Under the pieces are notes generated by a model. That model had not been told where the DNA came from, did not search any database, and saw nothing but the letters and a program-made list of their open reading frames with translations. The translations under genes were made by a program, and so were the position numbers. 64,000 bases of DNA, taken from the NCBI GenBank assembly GCA_910586615.1, contig CAJUJP010000002.1, positions 149,869 to 213,868 of the forward strand, in the 5' to 3' direction. The number at the start of each line of letters is the position of its first letter. Position 1 is the stretch's first letter. Source of the DNA: an uncultured Lachnospiraceae bacterium. GTDB lineage: Bacteria > Bacillota > Clostridia > Lachnospirales > Lachnospiraceae. Below are positions 25,199 through 33,147 of the stretch, in pieces.

Positions 25199-25292
25199 GG
25201 TATAGGAAATGCTCCGGACTTACGAGGCTGCGAAGCAGATCTCGCAATCGAACTTGTTCGATTTGTTATTTTGCGAAGCAAATTACTTTTTT
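25199..25292 (+). repeat. GCGAAGC mini-hairpin repeat, copy 2
   Basis: It opens GGTATAGGAAAT like copy 1. It has GCGAAGC cores at 25230-25236 and 25273-25279. Between them is an extra palindrome AATCGAAC/GTTCGATT that copy 1 lacks. It ends AAATTACTTTTTTT. It sits between a terminator and the Erm-like gene and so contributes to that gene's upstream region. Confidence 0.65.
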
Positions 25293-25354
25293 TATTGTCC
25301 TTTCTTCCCGGGTTAAAACAGATCGGTGAGTATACAATAAGAAGGAGGCACGCT

Positions 25355-26197
25355 ATGAAAAAAAGCAGGCGATACCCGAAACATGATGGCAGGAAAAGAT
25401 CATCTGCTGTAGATTTATCTCATCAAAATGTGACGAATTCACAGAACTTTATTACAAACGCAAAACTGATTCACAGGATCATAGGTTTTGCAGGTTTTCA
25501 GCCAGAGGACACTGTTCTTGAGATCGGAACGGGAAAGGGACATCTGACGGAGGCGTTGTGCCGGAGTGCCGGTACGGTCTGCTCCGTGGAAATTGACCAC
25601 AGACTGTATGAGAGCGCGGGAAGACGGCTTTCGCAGTTTTCCAACTTAAAATTAATACATGGGGATTTCCTGAAATATGATCTTCCGGCAAAGGGAACGT
25701 ACAGGGTTTTTGCCAATATACCCTATTTTATCACGACACAGATTATCGAGAAACTGACGCAGGCGCCGAATACGCCGGCAGAGATGTGGCTGGTGATGGA
25801 GAAAGGCGCGGCAAAGAGATTCCTGGGGATTCCGAAGGAGACCAAGAAGTCCTTGCTGCTCAAGGTAAGCTGGGACATGAAGATCGTCTATCATTTCCAC
25901 AGGGAGGATTTTCATCCGATGCCGGCGGTGGATTCCGTGCTGGTACATTTTGCGAAAAGAGCAGCGCCGGATCTCACGAGAAGCGAATACCATGCATTCC
26001 AGAAGTTTATCGAGCAGTCGATGAAATACGGCATATGCGGTAAGGGTGCATTTCTTACCAAAAGACAGGTCTCGGTGGCGCTGAAGGAGGCAGGATTGCC
26101 CCACGCTCATGAAGACGGGGTCACACTGTATATCCAGTGGCTTTGTCTGTTTCGATGGTATCAAAGAACGTTAAATCATGGGAAACAGTTGGACTAA
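25355..26197 (+). CDS. Erm-like 23S rRNA adenine N6-methyltransferase
   Basis: Protein of 280 residues of the KsgA/Erm fold. A basic N-terminus leads to SQNFITN. SAM motif I VLEIGTGKGHLTEAL has Glu56 and GTGKG at 58-62. The acidic EIDHRLYE follows, and the catalytic NIPYFITT has NIPY at 121-124. The EDFHPMPAVDSVLV block is shared by the family. The C-terminal FLTKRQVSVALKEAG matches the Erm end rather than RsmA. Erm enzymes methylate A2058 of 23S rRNA and give macrolide-lincosamide-streptogramin B resistance; RsmA is the alternative. The start follows GGAGG. No leader peptide for macrolide-induced attenuation was found, and the gene borders the mobile island. Confidence 0.78.
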   Translation: MKKSRRYPKHDGRKRSSAVDLSHQNVTNSQNFITNAKLIHRIIGFAGFQPEDTVLEIGTGKGHLTEALCRSAGTVCSVEIDHRLYESAGRRLSQFSNLKLIHGDFLKYDLPAKGTYRVFANIPYFITTQIIEKLTQAPNTPAEMWLVMEKGAAKRFLGIPKETKKSLLLKVSWDMKIVYHFHREDFHPMPAVDSVLVHFAKRAAPDLTRSEYHAFQKFIEQSMKYGICGKGAFLTKRQVSVALKEAGLPHAHEDGVTLYIQWLCLFRWYQRTLNHGKQLD

Positions 26198-26361
26198 TAA
26201 AACATAATTTCGTTCGTTGTTGTTATAAAAAAGAAGGTGTGATAAAATGGTAATACGAATAAATTTCAGGCGGTTTTGTCAGATATGCAGGTGTGTATCT
26301 GTTTGATGAAGGATACGGAAAATATAATATATCATGGGAAAATGAAAGGAATATTTTATAT

Positions 26362-27675
26362 ATGGAAAAAGCATTTTTGGTAGGAGTGAACTTAAATGAC
26401 GGAGAGGATTATCTGCTCTCCTTAGAGGAACTGGGTGCGCTGGCACAGGCGTGTGATATGGAAGTAGCGGGGATGGCGGAGCAGACGCTGCCGGAAGTGC
26501 ACAAGGCATTCTACATCGGCACAGGCAAGGTGGATGAAGTGAAGGAACTGGCGTTGGACTGCGAGGCGGACGTGATTATATTTGACAATTCGCTTTCGCC
26601 CATGCAGCTTCGTAATCTGCAGGAGCGTCTGGATAAACCGGTACTGGACAGGAGTACCTTGATTCTTGATATTTTTGCAAGTAGAGCGCGGTCGAGGGAG
26701 GCGAAGCTGCAGGTGGAAGTGGCCAGGCTGCAGTACATGCTGCCCAGACTGGTGGGACTTCATGCGGCGCTCAGCAGACAGGGCGGCGGCAGCGGTGCGC
26801 TGAGCAACAAGGGTGCCGGTGAGAAGAAGCTGGAACTGGATCGTCGTGTTTTGGAAAAGCGTCTGACGGAACTTCGCAGAGAACTGAAAGATGTGAGTGC
26901 GGAACGGATAACCCAGCGCAAGCGCCGTGCGGGATCGGGTATGCCCAGGGTCGCTTTGGTAGGATATACGAACGCCGGTAAGTCCACATTATTGAATGCG
27001 ATGTTAGACTTATACGGCAGTGATGAAGTGGATGTGGAAGAGAAGAAAGTGATGGAGAAGGATATGCTGTTTGCCACGCTGGACACTACGGTGCGTAAGA
27101 TCGAACCGGAGAACCACCATGCATTTCTGCTGTCGGATACGGTGGGCTTTATCCATAAGCTGCCGCATCATCTGGTGGAAGCTTTTCACTCCACGCTGGA
27201 GGAAGCGAGAGAGGCGGATATTCTGCTGCAGGTGGTGGATTACAGTGACCCCCATTACAGGGAACATATTTCCGTTACAAATCGGACGCTGAAGGAACTT
27301 GGAGCGGAGGGGATTCCCGTGCTTTATGTTTATAACAAGGCAGATCTGGTATCACCCGATGACATACCGGGACTGGCCGGCATCGAACCGGAGCAGTTGA
27401 AGTCGCAGCTTCCTGTTATGTCGGAGAGCAGTATCTATCTGTCGGCAAAGGATCGGATCGGGATGGAAGAACTGATTCGCCTGATTGAAAAGAAACTGGC
27501 CGGTGGATACAGGGAGTGTACGATGGTGATTCCTTACACAGACGGCAGGGCGGTGTCTTACCTGAATGAGAACGGGGTAGTGTCTGAGACGGAGTATCTG
27601 GAAGAGGGTGTGCGAATGAGAGTGAATTGCCGGGTGGCCGATTATGAATACTATCGGAATTATATTTCTGACTGA
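26362..27675 (+). CDS. hflX: Ribosome-associated GTPase HflX
   Basis: Protein of 437 residues. The N-terminal HflX domain (about 1-115) includes GTGKVDEVKEL and FDNSLSPMQLRNL. A coiled linker carries the glycine-rich SRQGGGSGALSNKGAGE near 140-157. The Obg-HflX GTPase domain has G1 GYTNAGKS 201-208, G3 DTVGF from 259 and G4 NKAD from 325. HflX binds the 50S subunit and rescues stalled ribosomes after heat or antibiotic stress. It follows the Erm-like gene on the same strand with a 164-bp gap; the pair could reflect joint protection from ribosome-targeting drugs, but this is only positional. Confidence 0.93.
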   Translation: MEKAFLVGVNLNDGEDYLLSLEELGALAQACDMEVAGMAEQTLPEVHKAFYIGTGKVDEVKELALDCEADVIIFDNSLSPMQLRNLQERLDKPVLDRSTLILDIFASRARSREAKLQVEVARLQYMLPRLVGLHAALSRQGGGSGALSNKGAGEKKLELDRRVLEKRLTELRRELKDVSAERITQRKRRAGSGMPRVALVGYTNAGKSTLLNAMLDLYGSDEVDVEEKKVMEKDMLFATLDTTVRKIEPENHHAFLLSDTVGFIHKLPHHLVEAFHSTLEEAREADILLQVVDYSDPHYREHISVTNRTLKELGAEGIPVLYVYNKADLVSPDDIPGLAGIEPEQLKSQLPVMSESSIYLSAKDRIGMEELIRLIEKKLAGGYRECTMVIPYTDGRAVSYLNENGVVSETEYLEEGVRMRVNCRVADYEYYRNYISD

Positions 27676-27782
27676 TGGCTGTGGCGCGTTTATCTGCCCG
27701 GACATTGATAGAGGGTTTACCTGCTACTGGAACGGAGTAAACAGTAACGATTACGGAGCAGGAATTTTCAGTGGATTAGGAG

Positions 27783-27807
27783 TAGCACGCCGTGGAACGG
27801 CGTGCTA
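27783..27807. terminator. Perfect hairpin after hflX (possible terminator)
   Basis: TAGCACGCCGT (27783-27793) and ACGGCGTGCTA (27797-27807) form a perfect 11-bp stem with a 3-nt loop. There is no T run, so it may stabilise RNA ends rather than terminate. Confidence 0.45.
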
Positions 27808-27886
27808 TGATAATGAGAGAGACAGGATGGTTTAAACCGCACTTTTGCAAAAGCCGGTAACAGTGCATGAGAAAGGTATGGAGATT

Positions 27887-30800
27887 ATGGATCGAAAACT
27901 GGCATTTCAAATTTTAGGGCTGCTGGAGACAAAGGATGAAAACGAGATCCGGCAGAAGTATTTGTTACTGTTAAAGGATACCAATCCGGAAGACGACCCG
28001 GAGGGGTTTAAACGGCTGCGGGAAGCCTATGAAGAGGCCCTCCGTTTTTCAAAGATCCGGGAGGAGGATGAGGAGCAGGAACCGGCAGATGAGGTCGGGC
28101 TATGGATGAGGCGTGTCAGGAAGACCTACCGGGATATTTTTCTGCGCAGAGAAACGGATACCTGGAAAGAACTTTTTGAGGATCCGGTATGCGACGGACT
28201 TGATACTTTTCTGGAAGCGCGGAGCCGGCTTCTGGGTTACCTCTCCGATTATCCTTTCCTGCCGCAGAGCGTATGGCTTCTGCTGGACCAGGTGTTTCAT
28301 GTGATGGAGGATTTCGATGATCTGGAAGAGGACTTTCATGTGAATTTTCTTAGGCACATCGAATATCATCTGCAGACCGAAGATTTTCTTGACTACGGGC
28401 TTTTTGAGGAGACGGCAGAGGGATACCGTCCGGAAAAGGAAGAGGATACGGACAACTATTTCAGAGAGTTTTTTAAGATAAGGGAAAGTCTGGAACAGGC
28501 TGAGACGGAAGGAATCCTGCAGAGACTCTCGGATCTGCGGCGGTTCGGACTTTACCATCCTTACGAGGATGTGGAGAAGCTGCGTCTGCTGATCAGGACG
28601 AAGGAATGCGGGAAGGGACGGGAACTGGCACAACAGCTGATCGAACGGTATCCGAAAGATGATTATGTGCAGATATGGACAGGAAAGATTTTCTATGAGA
28701 CGGGCGAAAGAGAGCGGGCACAGGAACTCTGGGAGGCAGTGCTTCTGGAAGAGCCGGATTATTATATGGCAAAATATTTTGCCGTACATGCGCTTGTGGA
28801 ACAGGAAAACTGGTACAAGGCGGAGCGGTACATACAGGATCTGATCAAGGTCAACCGGCATGATCAGGAACTGCAGGAGACGAAGGACAGAATAGACGAA
28901 GCGCTTATTCCTCTGCTGCAGGAGGTTCTTGCGGCGGGTGCGGGTTATGAGGATCTGAGCCGGGAGGAGACTGCAATTTATCTGGGCTGGCGGTTTTTTA
29001 ATCAGGACAGGAATGAGGACGGGCTGCAGCTTTTGGAGAAGGAGGGGATGGCAGCCGGCCAGGAAGAAGATTTTTATGAACTGCAGGCATGGCTTCTTTA
29101 TAGAATGAAGCGGTACGAGGAGGCAATTTCTGTTTTTCGCGCACATCTTGAGCAGGTTGCCGCCAATGAGGACGATGAGAAGAAGAAAAGGGCCAAATCC
29201 GCACAGTCCCACCGATGCATGGCAGATTGTTTCTATGAACTGGGAGAATCCGAAAAGGGAGAAAAAGAGGCGCAGGCCGCGATAGAGACGGAACCGGATG
29301 CCAGGCTTTGTATGGAGAGCCGCAGATATCTGGCGGGCAAATATCTTTTTTATAAAAAATATGAAAAAGCGGTGGAGTTATGTGATACGGTTCTGGCTGA
29401 GAATGAGGAATATTATCCGGCTTATCTGATCCGCCAGGAGGCTTGTTACCATATGGACAGGGCGCAGCAGGTGGTGGATGATTATTACAGCGCCATCGAT
29501 CTTTATGCCAGCTATGACAAGCCGTATCTTTACGCGGCAATCATTTTTTATGATTATGATCAATACGAAAACGCGAAGGGTGTCATAGACAGGGCGAGAG
29601 AGAATCAGGTGGAATTTTCCGACAGGCTGCTTTTCCAGGAGGCTAAGATTCTGCGGATGCTGGCGGAGAGCGAAGAAGAACGCAGACGGCCGCGGGAGAT
29701 CGTGGAAGGACTTTTGGAGAAGTTAGAGAAGGAACAGAAAGAAAAGGGAGAGAAGGAAAAAGAAGATAACGAAAAAGAAGCGGCGGGGAATCGTCAGGTG
29801 GAGGAACTCGACAAGGCGAATCTTCTCTTTGAACTGGGACTGCTTCATTATAGCAGCGATGAGAACGAGCAGGCGGTTTCTTTGATCCGTCAGGCTGTCC
29901 GGGAGGATCCGGGTGAGACCTGGTACCGCTATGTGCTCGGAAATGTGTACCGGAGCATGGACAGGTACAAGGAGGCGCTGGCAGAATACCACGGCGTGGA
30001 GAAGGATTATCAGAATGTCGAGATGTATTTCAACATGGGGATCTGCCATGAGGGACTGTCTGAGTGGACGAAGGCGATCGGCTTTTTTGAGAAGGTTATA
30101 GAACTGGATGATCAGTACCGGGATACCAACCGGAGGCTTTATAACTGCTATGAGGAGAGATTTTGCATAGAGTACCGGAAAGCCGATTATGATAAGGCGC
30201 TTTTTTATATTAATAAGCAGCTTGAACTGACGGAGGACGGTTACCGTTACTGGAACCGGGCTTATCTTTATGACGATGGCATGGAGACGGAGGAGGCGGT
30301 CCGGGATTATGAGAAAGCGCTGCCTATGGTCGCCGAAGCGGATCAATACAGTGTATTGGAAAACATCGGCTATTCCTATAAGGGTGACAGGCAGTTTGAG
30401 AAAGCATATGAAGCATACCGTAAGGCTGTGGACTGTATGGAGCCTAAGAATGCTTCTGACAAGGGCTATGCCGGCATGGCGGAATGCAGTAAGAAGCTGG
30501 GGGATTATGAAAGAGCCATTGCCTGCTGTAAGGAAGGGCTCGCGCAGATGCCTGACAACGAAAGTCTGTGGGATCTTTTGAGGGACATTTATGAGGAGAC
30601 GGACCGCTTTGAGGAGGCGCTTGCGGCGGAGCAGTCAAATTATGAGCACGGAGAGAGCGCAGTAGATTATTACGCAAACGTTTCCCTGATTCAGTTGAGA
30701 ATGGGAAAGGTTCAGGAGAGTCTGGATACGCTTGAAAATGGAAGGAAGGCGTTGCTGGCAGATGGTGCAGACAAGAGAGACCTGGCTGAACTGTATGACA

Positions 30801-31333
30801 AACTGGGAGACCGTTATGCGGAGATGGCGGAGTATGCAGAAGCGGCACAGCAGTTTCAGAAGGCCGTTGCCTTGCGTGGTGAGAATGATTTCTGGGGGAG
30901 ATTCAACGGTGAAGTTGATCTTGTGAAGAATTATTATATGACGGGAGAGTATGAAAAGGCCAGATGCCATGGAGAGAAGGCATTACAGTGCCTGGCGGAG
31001 AGAAATACGACACCGGAAGACTATATGAACTGGCCGGGAAGGGAGCCGGTGCGGACGGGGCAGATCGGCTGGATCTACCTTGCGCTGGGGGAGAAAGAAA
31101 AGGGCAGAGACTGTCTGGAAAGGATGGAGAAGCTGCGCCCCTGTCGCAACTGCGGATATGCCAGATGCTTTGAAGCGTCTTTATGGCTTGGATATTACTA
31201 TTATTGTGAAAAGGAATACGCCAAAGCCGCGGAGCTGATGGAGGAGACACTTCGAAGATTCCCGCAGTCACTGAATGCGGAATATCTGCTGAGGAAGCTT
31301 CGCGAAACAGGGAAGAGGGTTGAGGAAAAATGA
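27887..31333 (+). CDS. J-like domain / TPR protein, partner of the adjacent Hsp70
   Basis: Protein of 1148 residues. The first 55 form a J-like four-helix unit (FQILGLLETKDENEIRQKYL, then GFKRLREAYEEAL). The catalytic HPD tripeptide is absent: the loop reads KDTNPEDDPEG. From about 230 a long series of TPR-type repeats follows (for example DDYVQIWTGKIFYETGERER, EMYFNMGICHEGLSEWTKAI, EEYYPAYLIRQEACYHMDRA). A Lys/Glu-rich linker at about 605-640 interrupts them. The start at 27887 is preferred because the J-like unit begins there; TTG at 27845 and ATG at 27878 are alternatives. The gene overlaps hscC by 4 bp (ATGA), so translation is coupled. It should be cytoplasmic and deliver or scaffold clients for HscC. 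Confidence 0.8.
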   Translation: MDRKLAFQILGLLETKDENEIRQKYLLLLKDTNPEDDPEGFKRLREAYEEALRFSKIREEDEEQEPADEVGLWMRRVRKTYRDIFLRRETDTWKELFEDPVCDGLDTFLEARSRLLGYLSDYPFLPQSVWLLLDQVFHVMEDFDDLEEDFHVNFLRHIEYHLQTEDFLDYGLFEETAEGYRPEKEEDTDNYFREFFKIRESLEQAETEGILQRLSDLRRFGLYHPYEDVEKLRLLIRTKECGKGRELAQQLIERYPKDDYVQIWTGKIFYETGERERAQELWEAVLLEEPDYYMAKYFAVHALVEQENWYKAERYIQDLIKVNRHDQELQETKDRIDEALIPLLQEVLAAGAGYEDLSREETAIYLGWRFFNQDRNEDGLQLLEKEGMAAGQEEDFYELQAWLLYRMKRYEEAISVFRAHLEQVAANEDDEKKKRAKSAQSHRCMADCFYELGESEKGEKEAQAAIETEPDARLCMESRRYLAGKYLFYKKYEKAVELCDTVLAENEEYYPAYLIRQEACYHMDRAQQVVDDYYSAIDLYASYDKPYLYAAIIFYDYDQYENAKGVIDRARENQVEFSDRLLFQEAKILRMLAESEEERRRPREIVEGLLEKLEKEQKEKGEKEKEDNEKEAAGNRQVEELDKANLLFELGLLHYSSDENEQAVSLIRQAVREDPGETWYRYVLGNVYRSMDRYKEALAEYHGVEKDYQNVEMYFNMGICHEGLSEWTKAIGFFEKVIELDDQYRDTNRRLYNCYEERFCIEYRKADYDKALFYINKQLELTEDGYRYWNRAYLYDDGMETEEAVRDYEKALPMVAEADQYSVLENIGYSYKGDRQFEKAYEAYRKAVDCMEPKNASDKGYAGMAECSKKLGDYERAIACCKEGLAQMPDNESLWDLLRDIYEETDRFEEALAAEQSNYEHGESAVDYYANVSLIQLRMGKVQESLDTLENGRKALLADGADKRDLAELYDKLGDRYAEMAEYAEAAQQFQKAVALRGENDFWGRFNGEVDLVKNYYMTGEYEKARCHGEKALQCLAERNTTPEDYMNWPGREPVRTGQIGWIYLALGEKEKGRDCLERMEKLRPCRNCGYARCFEASLWLGYYYYCEKEYAKAAELMEETLRRFPQSLNAEYLLRKLRETGKRVEEK

Positions 31334-33027
31334 TTATAGGAATCGACTTGGGTACAACAAACAGCCTGGCGGCTTATTTTACGGGAAGCGGGCCGGAGAT
31401 CATACCGAACCGGCTGGGAAAAAAGCTGACGCCGTCCGTGGTGAGCATGGATGAAGAGGAGCAGATCTATGTGGGTGATCTGGCGGTAGAGAGAGGACTG
31501 CTCTATCCGGGGAGCACGGCATCGGTTTTCAAACGGGATATGGGAAGCGGAAGGAAGTTTCGGCTTCTGCACAAATCCTTTACTGCGGAGGAACTTTCCT
31601 CTTTCGTGCTCAGAGCCTTGAAGGAGGATGCGGAGCATTATCTGGGAGAGCCGGTGACGGAGGCTGTGATCAGTGTGCCGGCCTACTTCAACGATGAGAG
31701 AAGAAGAGCGACGAAACGGGCAGGTGAACTGGCCGGACTTAAGGTGGAACGGATTATCAGCGAGCCTACGGCGGCGGCCATTGCCTACGGATTATACCAG
31801 AGCCGGGGGCACATGCGTTTTCTGGTGTTTGACCTGGGCGGCGGCACTTTTGATGTATCTGTGCTTGAGCGGATTGACAATATTCTGGAAGTGCGCGCCG
31901 TGGCGGGGGATAATTTCCTGGGCGGCGAGGATTTTACGGCGGTGCTGGAAAACATGTTTTATGAAAAATATCCGCAGTTCGACAGGCTTGCGATGGATGC
32001 AAAGACGCTGCGCCATATTCATAAGCAGGCGGATCGCTGCAAGACGGCATTTTCGGATAACAGGACATCTGTTATGGAGTGTAAGATACAGGATGAACTG
32101 TATTCCCTTAAGGTTGAACTTTCGGATTATGAGAAAGCATGTGAGGAGCTTCTGGATAAGATCAGACAGCCGGTACGGCGCAGTCTTTCCGATGCCCATA
32201 TCAGACTGTCGGATATTGATAAGGTAGTGCTTGTGGGCGGAGCAACCAGAAGTCCGGTGATCCGGCGCTTTGTGAGCAGGCTTTTCCGGGTGATTCCGGA
32301 TACCAACATCAATCCTGATGAGGCGGTGGCCCTCGGCGCGGCTATACAGGGCGCTATGAAGGAACGGAAGGATGCCATCAAAGAGGTGATTCTGACGGAT
32401 GTGTGTCCCTTTACGCTGGGAACAGAGATCGTCAGGGAGTGGGAAAAGGGTGTTTACGAGCGGGGTGTGTTCTGCCCCATCATCGAGCGCAACACGATTA
32501 TTCCGGCCAGCCGGACGGAACGGCTCTATACGGTGCACGATGACCAGACGAAGATCCGGGTGAATGTGCTTCAGGGAGAGAGCCGGTTTGCCGGCAACAA
32601 TCTTTCTCTGGGAGAACTGATGATAGATGTGCCCGGAGCAAAGGCCGGCGAGGAAGCCGTAGATGTGACTTATACTTACGATATCAATTCCATCCTGGAA
32701 GTGGAGGTCAGGGTGGTGTCCACAGGAAAACTGCAAAAGAAGGTTTTCGGCGGCAAGGATCTGGACATGACGCCGGAAGAGATTGCGGAGCGGTTTGAGA
32801 CGTTGTCCTATCTGAAAATTCATCCCAGAGACAGGGAGGAGAACAGGTATCTTTTGCTGCTTGGAGAGAGAATCTATGAGGAGAGTCTGGGCGAGAAAAG
32901 GCAGATGATCGAAGCGGAACTGCACAAATATGAACAGGCCCTTGACTCTTATGAGCCGGCGGCGATTGACCGGGCAAAGGAGGCGTTCCGTGAATTTTTG
33001 AAGGAACTGGATGAGTATTTCCAGTGA
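31330..33027 (+). CDS. hscC: HscC-type Hsp70 chaperone
   Basis: Protein of 565 residues, shorter than DnaK (about 610-640) and close to HscC. The nucleotide-binding domain has IGIDLGTTNSLAAY at 3-16, AVISVPAYFNDERRRATKRA, ISEPTAAAIAYG, VFDLGGGTFDVSVLE and VVLVGGATRSPVIRRFV. The substrate-binding domain (from about 365, DVCPFTLGTEI; RNTIIPASRTE) is followed by a short lid of about 60 residues. It lacks a DnaK-like C-terminal EEVD-type tail. It is translationally coupled to the J-like/TPR gene. No grpE or canonical dnaJ lies nearby. Confidence 0.9.
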   Translation: MIIGIDLGTTNSLAAYFTGSGPEIIPNRLGKKLTPSVVSMDEEEQIYVGDLAVERGLLYPGSTASVFKRDMGSGRKFRLLHKSFTAEELSSFVLRALKEDAEHYLGEPVTEAVISVPAYFNDERRRATKRAGELAGLKVERIISEPTAAAIAYGLYQSRGHMRFLVFDLGGGTFDVSVLERIDNILEVRAVAGDNFLGGEDFTAVLENMFYEKYPQFDRLAMDAKTLRHIHKQADRCKTAFSDNRTSVMECKIQDELYSLKVELSDYEKACEELLDKIRQPVRRSLSDAHIRLSDIDKVVLVGGATRSPVIRRFVSRLFRVIPDTNINPDEAVALGAAIQGAMKERKDAIKEVILTDVCPFTLGTEIVREWEKGVYERGVFCPIIERNTIIPASRTERLYTVHDDQTKIRVNVLQGESRFAGNNLSLGELMIDVPGAKAGEEAVDVTYTYDINSILEVEVRVVSTGKLQKKVFGGKDLDMTPEEIAERFETLSYLKIHPRDREENRYLLLLGERIYEESLGEKRQMIEAELHKYEQALDSYEPAAIDRAKEAFREFLKELDEYFQ

Positions 33028-33071
33028 GCCGGAACGGTCTGCGGGCATGAAAAAACATTCGGAAAGGGATA

Positions 33072-33100
33072 TTGCACGAGCTATCGGCTTCCTTTATAAT
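33072..33100 (+). promoter_or_regulatory. Promoter of the aconitase-family hydratase
   Basis: TTGCAC (33072-33077), a 17-bp spacer and consensus TATAAT (33095-33100) lie 48 bp before the start codon at 33148. Confidence 0.65.
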
Positions 33101-33147
33101 AGAACATGGATTTAAGTGATACAGAGTTTATTGAGAGAGGAGTTACT

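Noticed and set aside
25271..25354. Leader peptide or N-terminal extension of the Erm-like gene from a TTG
   Set aside because: The frame runs through the GCGAAGC repeat, has no RBS and no known leader-peptide motif; the ATG at 25355 has GGAGG.
27644..27835. Small ORF after hflX
   Set aside because: It overlaps the hflX end, lacks an RBS and contains a perfect hairpin, so it is an intergenic frame.
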